Positions 29,503 to 37,278 of a stretch of 64,000 nt of DNA are shown in pieces (position 1 is the stretch's first letter; the number at the start of each line of letters is the position of its first letter). The notes under the pieces are model-generated. The model saw only the letters and a list, made by a program, of their open reading frames with translations. It was not told the origin of the DNA and did not search any database. This stretch comes from Carpediemonas membranifera (Eukaryota; Fornicata). The stretch spans positions 1,485,058-1,549,057 of the forward strand of contig JAHDYR010000062.1 in the NCBI GenBank assembly GCA_019828565.1, written 5' to 3'. Both the position numbers and the translations under genes were made by a program.

Positions 29503-30404
29503 TCAGAGCGCCTCATCAACGGCAACGACGGCCGTGACGACGGTGTATGCCAGTCCGGTGGTCAGACAGAGATAGAGCAGAGCCCGCCCCATCCCCATGC
29601 CAGAGAGCTGCTTAGCGAGCGAGGACAGCGTCGTGAGGGCACCACACAGTCCGGACGAGGCGTGCCCCACCCACACCCACCCCGTCCGGCGGGCACAGAC
29701 AGCCAGCGCCATAGCAAGCCCGGACCCGGCGACGTTGACTAGCAATGTCCCGACTGGGAGGCCGAGGCAGCGATTGGCCAGTCGGGAATCGAGCTGGCCC
29801 GCGAGGTAGAGGCGGACGGTGGCCCCCAGGACGGCACAGGGAGAGGCCACAAGGATGAGGGCGACACGCAGGTCACTGTGGATGAACGAGTCGCATGATA
29901 TGACTCCCACAGCAACGAGTACGGCGACCACGGCAATCATTGTCGGGGTGATAGTCAGCTGTCGCCCCCAGCGGTAACAGGCGTAGCAAAGCGCCACGCA
30001 GGTTAGATAGGGGACAATCTGCAGCCCTGGTATGTACTTGACGAGGGAGTCGCCATCCCTGGTGACGTGGCCGACAAACAGTGAAGAAAAGGTCGATGTG
30101 GACCCTGCTAAACCGGCGCCGAGCGCTGTAGAGAGTATAGACGTCGCCTTATCATCCAATGAGACATGGCTGCTCGCAATAGCACCCATATAGAATCCGC
30201 CCAGCGCGTTGGGCTGTGTGAATGCAGGAACGAGGGACTTACCGCCCAGTTCGAGATGCCCATGAATGAACGCGTCAGGACCTCGAGAAAGTACCTTGTC
30301 AGGGCCCCAACGATCGCGAATACCGCCACTTCCAGCCAGATCCAGCCCTGCTTCATCCGCTGGCGTGCAGGCTTACCAACACTGCTCTGTGGCACAGCAT
30401 ACAT
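29503..30404 (-). CDS. FEX: Fluoride exporter FEX (fused double CrcB domain), two exons
   Basis: Exons 30243-30404 and 29503-30213 are joined across a 29-nt intron to give 290 residues with two CrcB-like halves. The first half has GALTRYFLEVL, the conserved Asn (PNALGGFYMG) and the TFSS motif (GAGLAGSTSTFSSLFVG). The second has GATVRLYLAG, VNVAGSGLAMAL and SSGLCGALTTLSS. Eukaryotic FEX is a single-chain, two-domain fluoride channel of the plasma membrane. The Phe of the second TTFS motif is Leu here, whereas the first is intact, in line with the asymmetric use of pores in yeast FEX. The frame is continuous only after splicing. The ATG at 30404 is the first usable one. Confidence 0.85.
30214..30242 (-). 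other. Spliceosomal intron, 29 nt
   Basis: Begins GTAAGT and ends GCATTCACACAG. It joins GISNWA to PNALGGF, restoring the first CrcB domain. Confidence 0.85.
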
Positions 30405-30457
30405 AGAGCGCACACCCTCACCACCCTGCCTATGTCCATTTACGTGTTCAATCTAAT

Positions 30458-30854
30458 CTACATATCGAACTGGCGGGCCGGGAGGACCTGCGGGGCCGTG
30501 GGTCCGGACCCGACGAGTGGCTGGGTCTCAAGCGTCTTGATAAGACGTCTGCTGCCTATGAGGTTCTGGTTGAAGGCGTCCATGCTCTCGATGATGTGCT
30601 TCATGCGAGTCTTCTTCGTCTGGCGAAGTTCCTTCAGAAACTGGACATTGGGGAGGAAGTTGTCGCCATACTTCTTCACGCATGCCTCCAAATTGGCAAT
30701 ATCGCCGTTGATTTCCTCGAGCTCGGCCTCTAGGACTGTGTTATTGGGGAACAATCGACAAACCGGTCCAGTGCGCCTGCAGTTGGTCTAAAACACTAAT
30801 AAGGTCTGTTTTCGCAGCTAGTATAAGACAGAAAGGGGTTCACAAACCGTCCAT
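30458..30854 (-). CDS. Small coiled-coil protein, three exons
   Basis: Three exons (30848-30854, 30764-30817 and 30458-30735) splice into a 112-residue product starting MDAAKTDLISVLDQLQAHW. The first exon carries only seven nucleotides. The joined frame has no stop, and both introns have standard local ends, which supports the model. The body is a continuous amphipathic helix (VLEAELEEINGDIANLEACV, LKELRQTKKTRMKHIIESMD) followed by a Pro-rich tail. I do not recognise the family; small coiled-coil subunits of tethering, kinetochore or BLOC-like complexes have this look. The gene lies between the fluoride exporter and the cis-prenyltransferase, all on the same strand and separated by about 50-120 bp. 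Confidence 0.6.
30736..30763 (-). other. Spliceosomal intron, 28 nt
   Basis: Begins GTTTGT and ends CAATAACACAG. It joins QLQAHWT to VLEAELEE. Confidence 0.75.
30818..30847 (-). other. Spliceosomal intron, 30 nt
   Basis: Begins GTTTGT and ends CTTATACTAG. It follows a 7-nt first exon (ATGGACG). Confidence 0.6.
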
Positions 30855-30971
30855 GGCCATTAGCGACGACGGAGAATGCGCTGAGCTGTGATGCCCCGCT
30901 GTATGCGGATTACACAAAGCCTTGAAAAGGGGGATCAAAATTTAGCACTAAAGACGATAATACTCGGCTTT

Positions 30972-31741
30972 TCAGCCATTGTTATGCGCACGCCATGATA
31001 AAAGCACTCGTGTGAGGTCGAGCAGGCTAACCGCGGGCCACGGTTTGTGGATGAAATGCAGGTCGGCATGGGCGCACTGCCACGCCAGGAAGTTGGACAG
31101 TCGCCGCTCCCCGGATGTACGCAGAAGGATCTCCGGAAATCCGGAGTGGGCAGTCCACAGCGCGGCGTTGAACTCGTCAACGGGGCAGGGGGAGTCGGGG
31201 GCAACAAGGGCGGCAGCGGCGTCCTGCTCGGCCTGGCTGGAGTAGAAGAACGCGATGTTCACTGTGTGATGGGAATTGATTGGACGAACATGTGAGGCCC
31301 TTATTGTCTGCGCTTAGACGACACACCTCTTCGATCCTAGCCCGGAGGTCTGCTGGCGCCAGCGAGAGATCACCGACACACCGCAGCCGGATGTCATACT
31401 CGTGTATGAGTCCGCTCTTGTGTATGGCCTCCATGAGCTTCTCTGTGGCGAGGTTCATGATCGTATGCACTTCCTGTTCGGGCCGCTTCAGGTTGTCGAT
31501 AGAGAATGCGAATGCCGTCACATTCTGAACAGAGAGAGCCTGGCAGTAATCAATAATACGGACTAACGCATCAAATCCATGTGAATGCCCTTCGTGACGA
31601 CGGAGGTGTTTCGATTCTGCCCAGCGACGGTTGCCATCCTTTGTCAGTAGACCAAAGAGCACAAACCATAATAATAGCAATATGTTTCGGTATTGCGCCT
31701 TTCGAAAGAGCTCTAACTACCACACGCTCGATTTTCCGCAT
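30972..31741 (-). CDS. cis-Prenyltransferase (dehydrodolichyl diphosphate synthase), three exons
   Basis: Exons 31667-31741, 31290-31638 and 30972-31261 splice into 237 residues. The UPPS/DHDDS motifs are all present: HIAIIM joined to DGNRRWAESKHL (catalytic Asp), EGHSHGFDALVRII, VTAFAFSIDNLKRPEQEV (typical FSxENxxR), NIAFFYSSQ and LLRTSGERRLSNFLAWQ. The enzyme adds isoprene units in cis to farnesyl or geranylgeranyl diphosphate to build dolichol for N-glycosylation. The first intron splits the catalytic IMDGN motif exactly, between Met and Asp. The second restores the NIAF block. The start at 31741 follows a GCAGTTTAGG motif 20 nt upstream. Confidence 0.9.
31262..31289 (-). other. Spliceosomal intron, 28 nt
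   Basis: Begins GTTCGT and ends CCATCACACAG. It joins NKGLT to LNIAFFYSS. Confidence 0.85.
31639..31666 (-). other. Spliceosomal intron, 28 nt
   Basis: Begins GTTTGT and ends CTACTGACAAAG. It separates IAIIM from DGNRRWAE inside the catalytic motif. Confidence 0.85.
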
Positions 31742-31760
31742 TTTGTCGCGGTTCTCGTTT

Positions 31761-31770
31761 CCTAAACTGC
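31761..31770 (-). promoter_or_regulatory. Initiator-like GCAGTTTAGG motif
   Basis: Sense to the cis-prenyltransferase, 20 nt before its ATG. Confidence 0.45.
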
Positions 31771-31956
31771 ACTCTGATCTGCCAGCCCTCTACGGTCACT
31801 CCCTACCCCCACAATGCCGCTCCAGCCCGGCAATAGACCAGTGTGTCTCCCTTGATTGTCCGCCTCTCCCCTTGCAGTGTTCATCCAACACCAGAAGTCA
31901 TCATTAGAGGCCAGAGACACCACGGCGAACTTATCTAGTTTATTCAAATGTCTAAT

Positions 31957-32943
31957 CTATCCGGGGCCTACGCTACTAGTGAACCTCGGTTCCGACACCC
32001 CGACGTTGCTGACGCTACTGACTATGCTCACCGTCGTCTGGGGCGGGGAGGGGGCCAACGTGGCCGGGGGTAGGTGGGGGCCGACGCTCTTGGCCGAGAT
32101 ACGCCTGCTCTCGCGCTTCTTCTTGAACCGGAAGACGTAGTTCTGGATCTGCCGCAGCGACGGGCTCTCCTCGCCCATCGTCGACTGCAGGTCAGACGAG
32201 ATCGTGCTGGGTGTCTTGCCTTGCTCGACCAGGCTCTCTATGAACCGCTTAAGCTGCACCGTAATGCCCCTCTGGCGCCTGGCCGTCGGTGCGGCCAGCT
32301 CGGTGTGGTCTCCGCTCGTGCTGAAGAACACGCGCTTCGACACGGGGCAGTAGAGATACTTCGACTGGAGTGTGCACGTCACGGCGTCACAGCACGTCCT
32401 GGCGCACCGGTACCGCAGCACGAGCATCTTGTGCCGCCCGTGGGCCTGACACTGGGTGCACCACGCTCGGATCGACCCGCGGGAGATCCACGCGCCGTAC
32501 GAGCTGTCCCGGGTCTCCTTCACAGCGGCCTTGACAGCTGCCTCGCTGACCTTGCCCTCTGGTATCTGAAGGGATTCGGTGATGTCCGTGAACGCCCAGC
32601 CGTTGGACAGCACGCGGGCGTCCGGTTCGTCTGCTGCGGTATCCCCGAGCATTATAGAGGTGATACCGAGCATGCCGAGGTCCGAGTCGTAGTCCGAGGA
32701 CTGCTCCGCGAGTGATGAGTACGACGGGGACACAGAGTGGAACGGCTGCAGGGCCGTTGAAGAGAAAACATGGTCCATGCACTTCTCGTGGTCGCAGGAT
32801 GACGGTGCATTGTACATTGAGTCAAAAGAGGTGTTCTCAAAGTCGTGGTCCTCAGCTGAGGCATGGAGGTCAAACGCCGAACTGCATGAGAGTTGCGGGA
32901 TCTCAGCATTTTGAGGAACAGGGATCTCGCCCGAATGGTTCAT
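31957..32943 (-). CDS. Zinc-binding/HTH putative DNA-binding protein, paralogue 1
   Basis: The 328-residue protein has an acidic, Ser-rich N-terminal half without recognised domains, then a Cys-rich core (WCTQCQAHGR, YRCARTCCDAVTC, YLYCPVSKRVFF, GDHTE) and a helical C-terminus (ITVQLKRFIESLVEQGKTPS, MGEESPSLRQIQNYVFRFKK). The same layout occurs at 42138-42962, sharing PSLRQIQNYV and the Cys/His spacing. The core resembles FLYWCH/GCM-WRKY-type zinc folds found in MULE-related proteins. The C-terminal block looks like a helix-turn-helix. A transcription factor is a reasonable guess, not a demonstrated role. The start is the ATG at 32943; the longer frame uses a non-ATG codon. Confidence 0.6.
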   Translation of the reverse strand: MNHSGEIPVPQNAEIPQLSCSSAFDLHASAEDHDFENTSFDSMYNAPSSCDHEKCMDHVFSSTALQPFHSVSPSYSSLAEQSSDYDSDLGMLGITSIMLGDTAADEPDARVLSNGWAFTDITESLQIPEGKVSEAAVKAAVKETRDSSYGAWISRGSIRAWCTQCQAHGRHKMLVLRYRCARTCCDAVTCTLQSKYLYCPVSKRVFFSTSGDHTELAAPTARRQRGITVQLKRFIESLVEQGKTPSTISSDLQSTMGEESPSLRQIQNYVFRFKKKRESRRISAKSVGPHLPPATLAPSPPQTTVSIVSSVSNVGVSEPRFTSSVGPG

Positions 32944-33166
32944 TGCCGGCAATCAGGGATTGTGTTCCAGCTGGGACGAAAGATACGCTGTGTGGGGCAT
33001 TTGAGCAAATCATTTTTTTTAGCCAATCAAATGATTAGGAGACATCGGCCCCCCGGCCACCGTATTCAGTGCTATCATTTGCCATGGTGTGGTTTCGCAT
33101 GGTCGAAGCTGCCCCTGACTTCGTTATTGGAAATCAGTTCCTTGAGAAGTAAGCGATCAAAGCAAT

Positions 33167-34852
33167 TTAAACCTCTCCCACGACCTTAATCAGTTCCTCG
33201 CAGAAATCCGGGTCGCCCTCCACGGCCTCAGGCACGGCCCCCTCTTCTAGGAGCACGCCGACCCACCCGTCCGGGCCCTCCACGCAGACGCCGCGGGACG
33301 GGGTCTTGCTGGCACCGAAGGAACCAAAGCTGCCAAAGGAACGGAAGGCCGCGGATGAAGTGTCGTGGGGCGTGACCTTCGAATACATCCCCGCTGCTGT
33401 TGCCGGGAAGGAGAGGGTGACGATGATCGGATCTTTCCGGAGGAAGTAGAAGAGGAGCGTTTCACTGCCACACACGGCGACAGCAAAGTGCTGAGAGAAG
33501 AGGAAGGCCTGCAGAGGGTCCTTGGGGAATTCCAGGGGCGTCGCAGTGTGGCAAGACTCCGTGTACACGCGGCTCGGCAGCAGACCGGTTTGGGCGATCA
33601 GAGGGTCGACGTTGCCCGCCAGGAGCACGCTGGCGCCGCTCAGGTAGAAATTGGTGAACCCCGTGGAGATGACATGGTCGACCCTGAAGGGGAGCGGGGC
33701 CGGTCTAAGGCGGTAGGTGTCGTCGCCGAGCCCCAGCTGGCCACTGCTGTTGTCACCAGCGATCATCTGCCGGTCGTCCATGGAGAAGACGATTGTGCTG
33801 CCGACGGTCATGATATGATCTGGGACAAACCCCGTCGGCATGGGCACCGTGTGGAAGGAGCGCTGTTCGTCGTGCGGGATGTCAATGCCGACGAGGGTGT
33901 CGACCCGCGTGCCGGCCGCCACGACGCCGACCGGGGTCATGATGACGCAGCAATCGCAGCTTACGATCGATGCATCGACCGCGAGCTTGTGCTTCTGCCA
34001 GCGGGGCAGGCCCTTCTCGAACTCGGCGACCTTGGGGCAGTGGTCGAGGGAGGCCCGGACAGGCGCCGTCATGCCCCGCTCGCACAGCCTGTCGAACTGG
34101 ATGGCCTTGCCGACCTCGGTGTAGTCGATGCCGTAGATACCCCCCACGGTCACGAGCAGCAGGGCGGCTGTGCCAAGACCGTGCAGTTTAACGACGGGAG
34201 GTACGCGCAGCCTGCTGTAGCGGGCAGGGACTCGGAAGGAGGCGATGGTGAAGACGCGGCCGTGGTAGCATACACCTGCGAAGAGGGAGGACTTGAAGAG
34301 CTGCTTGAAGACGGTGGACGAGGCCACGCCGTCCTTCTCGACGACCTGGTGGCAGAACCGGAACTTCTTGCACAGGAACCAGAGGCACTTGTCGGCATCC
34401 TTGTACTGGACTCGGACGCTGGCGGCCTCGGATTCGCTCCTCTCGAGGTCTGGGTCGGCCCCAGCTTCCATGAGGATGGCCCACACCGTGCCCTGGAGGA
34501 GGGTGTGCAGCGCGACCGGGAGCTCATCGCCAGCATCGAGCTGGAAGTTCATACTGACAGGTGCGGCGCCGCGGAGAGCCCTGGAAGCACAGTCGAGATG
34601 AGTTTGCGCTGATGGGGAGAGCGGCGGGATTCTGGCGATAAGATCAGCAAGCTCAGAGCAAGAGCTTGCAACTGACTGTTCACCGGGTTCAGAACGCTGA
34701 ACAGAGGGCATTATGCTTTCAAAGTGGCGTGAATAGGCGTGGCGGATCAGAGAGGGCACGTCTCCTGTCACGTCCGCAGCAACGGTGAGTGAACATGTGT
34801 ATGCGGACATAAGACCTTCTTTGATGTCGATTTTGCCGTCTGTTGGCATCAT
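33167..34852 (-). CDS. RCC1-like repeat protein, paralogue of 27520-29277
   Basis: The 561-residue protein repeats the plan of its paralogue: a helical N-terminal part, a short His/Arg block, then diverged RCC1 repeats (GVVAAGTRVDTLVGIDI, MIAGDNSSGQLGLGDDTYRL, VLLAGNVDPL). Shared landmarks with the other copy include the GxSGQLGLG turn and the position of a single strong repeat late in the chain. A Ser/Gly/Phe run (FRSFGSFGSFGASK) sits near the C-terminus. The start is unclear: ATGs at 34852, 34807 and one about 140 nt further on are all possible. A stretch at the 5' end could also be spliced out as a 30-nt in-frame intron, which the sequence cannot settle. Confidence 0.55.
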   Translation of the reverse strand: MMPTDGKIDIKEGLMSAYTCSLTVAADVTGDVPSLIRHAYSRHFESIMPSVQRSEPGEQSVASSCSELADLIARIPPLSPSAQTHLDCASRALRGAAPVSMNFQLDAGDELPVALHTLLQGTVWAILMEAGADPDLERSESEAASVRVQYKDADKCLWFLCKKFRFCHQVVEKDGVASSTVFKQLFKSSLFAGVCYHGRVFTIASFRVPARYSRLRVPPVVKLHGLGTAALLLVTVGGIYGIDYTEVGKAIQFDRLCERGMTAPVRASLDHCPKVAEFEKGLPRWQKHKLAVDASIVSCDCCVIMTPVGVVAAGTRVDTLVGIDIPHDEQRSFHTVPMPTGFVPDHIMTVGSTIVFSMDDRQMIAGDNSSGQLGLGDDTYRLRPAPLPFRVDHVISTGFTNFYLSGASVLLAGNVDPLIAQTGLLPSRVYTESCHTATPLEFPKDPLQAFLFSQHFAVAVCGSETLLFYFLRKDPIIVTLSFPATAAGMYSKVTPHDTSSAAFRSFGSFGSFGASKTPSRGVCVEGPDGWVGVLLEEGAVPEAVEGDPDFCEELIKVVGEV

Positions 34853-35140
34853 GATGCTGCTTTCGGTATTTGGGTCGTTCTCGACCCTGCTGCACCGAGC
34901 CCGACAATCGTAGTAGGACGACCATTACAGCGCGTATGCACGTTGATACTGCCGTTAGCTTCGTCATCGCGCAGTTCCATCCGGGAACTCCCGCTCGCCA
35001 TGCTCCTGACTACCAGTCTGGCCGACGATGCCGCTGTCCCTGGCTGCTAAGGAGACACCACGCCGGCCGAGGCAGAGAGCGGCAACTCTGCCACCATTCA
35101 CGACTTGACTGCCTGGTGAGTCATGACACAATGACATGCA
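34853..35140. other. Divergent intergenic region
   Basis: About 290 bp between the RCC1-like gene (leftward) and the sulfatase-like gene (rightward). A GCGCAGTTCC motif related to the start motif lies on the plus strand near 34969-34978. No RNA gene or other frame is convincing. Confidence 0.4.
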
Positions 35141-37051
35141 ATGAAAGCGCTGCTAGTGATACTGCTCTGTATATGCTCAGTTTCACACCAACTGGCCGCA
35201 TCCTATGCATATATTAACGATTCATACATCGATAGCGTTAATTTCGCCGACATGATGGCGATGTATGGCATTTCCCACCCGCCAATGGCAAAGAAGGAGC
35301 TTGCATGGATCAACAAGTACCTTACCATCGCTGAAAACGACCTGGCGCAATGTTCGCCCCGAGTACTCGCTGTGTTCGACCATACGACGCTCGTCCTCTC
35401 CAAAGGGCCAGGTGCGGACGAGCTCTGCCCCGCCAAGTGCATCAAATATAGCCTCAAGCCAATGCCACTGGCTGGAGACCTCTTCTTCGACGTCCAGCGG
35501 TGGTGGCATGTCCTCGGGGAAGACCCCGTTGACCTCGTCGCCAAGCACGGCAACGACATCTACCACGACCCCCAGCGGTGGCCAGGCCATTACTACGTCA
35601 ACGTCCGGTGCACCTGCCACCACGGCACGGGGCTCCGGGACAGGGTCAAGCCGCACGCCACTTGGGCGGCCCAGAAGATGTGGCCTGTGCTCCTCCGGTG
35701 GCTTGACGACAAGATCGACACGATCCCAAAGAAGTACTCGAGATACAATAACGTGCTCAACGAGGAAATATTCCAGGGATACCGCGAGACCAACCCGCCC
35801 CAGCCCGCGACACAGACTGAAATGCCGGAGTCTATGGGCGGTCTCCGACATGTGGTTGTCATGCTCTCTGACGCCGTCTCTCGGCCCATGCTTAATCGAT
35901 TCGCCCCAGCCTACGTCGCCCGGCTGGCGGAGGAGAGTGCCAAGCCTGCCTGGACGCGATCATTCGTGCCGTACCGCATGGGCAACTTCCATGTTGTGTC
36001 GCTGAACACTGTGGTCAACGAGATACCGCTGTGGGGCGGTCTATACAGCACTTACGACGATATATGGAAGCCAGCGCCCTACCCTGAGTGGATTTTCCCG
36101 AATCCCAAGTTCCATCCGGAGAAAATGATGTGGGACTATTTTAGGGAGGCTGGATTTAAGACGGGATTTATGAACGAGGACTGCTTCGACATCGCGAGTC
36201 ACAAGTACGGCTACGGCGTCGACAACCACCGACACTTCGACTTCGCGTTCACAGGCACCACCTGCTACGGCGACAAGGTGCTCTACGTCAACCCGCGGCC
36301 TAGGGTCTGCACCGGCACGGTACCTCTGGCGCAGGACATATTCAGGGCCTCCAAGGAGGTGTTCGAGGCCCGGGGCGACCTGGACCGCATCGCCATGTGG
36401 AACGTCTTCATCGTCGCCCACAGCAAGCATATTGACGCCGTGCGACTCATCGAGGACACGTGGGTCGACGCGGTCGAGTACTACATGGCCCAGAGGAACG
36501 ACACGATGCTCGTACTCCTGTCCGACCACGGCCTCCACTACGGCAAGGGCTACGAGAACCATGAGACCTCCTTCCTCGAGCACAAGGTGCCCTACCTCGA
36601 CATACTCGTGCCGCAGTGGTGGGCTGAAAAATGGCCTGCCGCGGTGACGGCGTTGGATCAGAACCGGCACAGTCTGGTCGGGCCGTTCGACGTACACGCG
36701 ACACTACGGCATCTGATTGAGTTCCCCAGGCCCTTTGACGAGGTCAAGGACGGCATCCTCGCCACGATGAATGTCCCCGACAGCGTCGACCCCAGGAGCT
36801 TGCTGGAGCCCGTCGCTGACACCCCTTTCACCCGGTCCTGCGCGGAGGTCGGGGTGCTGCCCGGCTACTGCATCTTTAACGAGGGTCTGTTCACCCAGTA
36901 CGGCGGCCAGGAGCGCGGCGACGACCCCGAGACTCGAGAGACTCGGTCGACTGCCATGAAGTTCGCGGCGTGGGGGGTTTCCGCGACCATGCTGCTAGTG
37001 GCCGTCAGCCTCATATGGGTGTGCGTGGCGTTGAAGAGCTTCCATCTGTAG
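35141..37051 (+). CDS. DUF229 sulfatase/alkaline-phosphatase-superfamily protein, secreted and membrane-anchored
   Basis: The 636-residue protein starts with a signal peptide (MKALLVILLCICSVSHQLAA) and ends with a transmembrane helix (SATMLLVAVSLIWVCVALKS), so the catalytic part faces outside or the lumen. The DUF229 signature is present: VVVMLSDAVSRPMLNRFAP, with the nucleophile region (DAVSR), YFREAGFKTGFMNEDCFD, and the metal-binding LLSDHGLHYGKG. The superfamily cleaves sulfate or phosphate esters or transfers phosphoethanolamine; the exact substrate is unknown. About ten Cys in the ectodomain fit disulfide bonding. It is one of the few plus-strand genes here. The start is the first ATG giving the signal peptide. 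Confidence 0.8.
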   Translation: MKALLVILLCICSVSHQLAASYAYINDSYIDSVNFADMMAMYGISHPPMAKKELAWINKYLTIAENDLAQCSPRVLAVFDHTTLVLSKGPGADELCPAKCIKYSLKPMPLAGDLFFDVQRWWHVLGEDPVDLVAKHGNDIYHDPQRWPGHYYVNVRCTCHHGTGLRDRVKPHATWAAQKMWPVLLRWLDDKIDTIPKKYSRYNNVLNEEIFQGYRETNPPQPATQTEMPESMGGLRHVVVMLSDAVSRPMLNRFAPAYVARLAEESAKPAWTRSFVPYRMGNFHVVSLNTVVNEIPLWGGLYSTYDDIWKPAPYPEWIFPNPKFHPEKMMWDYFREAGFKTGFMNEDCFDIASHKYGYGVDNHRHFDFAFTGTTCYGDKVLYVNPRPRVCTGTVPLAQDIFRASKEVFEARGDLDRIAMWNVFIVAHSKHIDAVRLIEDTWVDAVEYYMAQRNDTMLVLLSDHGLHYGKGYENHETSFLEHKVPYLDILVPQWWAEKWPAAVTALDQNRHSLVGPFDVHATLRHLIEFPRPFDEVKDGILATMNVPDSVDPRSLLEPVADTPFTRSCAEVGVLPGYCIFNEGLFTQYGGQERGDDPETRETRSTAMKFAAWGVSATMLLVAVSLIWVCVALKSFHL

Positions 37052-37278
37052 ATAATTCGAGCTCACTCGACTAATGACCTAAATCTGCACCATGATGCAT
37101 AAGATTGTGACAAAGGGGCGCTTCCTCGAGACAGCCTCAGCATCACCACACTGCAGGCGTTTATAGGAGGCTCATTGAACTCGGATGCCCCTGGTTTTGG
37201 CGATCGCTGCGAGGTGCGCCTGCCATCACATCTTCCACTGATGCCCGAAAATTCTCCCAGAAACCATATTTCCGCTTA

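Noticed and set aside
33000-33045. Acceptor-like CCCCACACAG upstream of the first zinc/HTH gene
   Set aside because: There is no GT donor at 25-40 nt upstream, so an intron could not be supported.
33365-34612. 415-residue plus-strand frame
   Set aside because: Antisense shadow of the RCC1-like gene.
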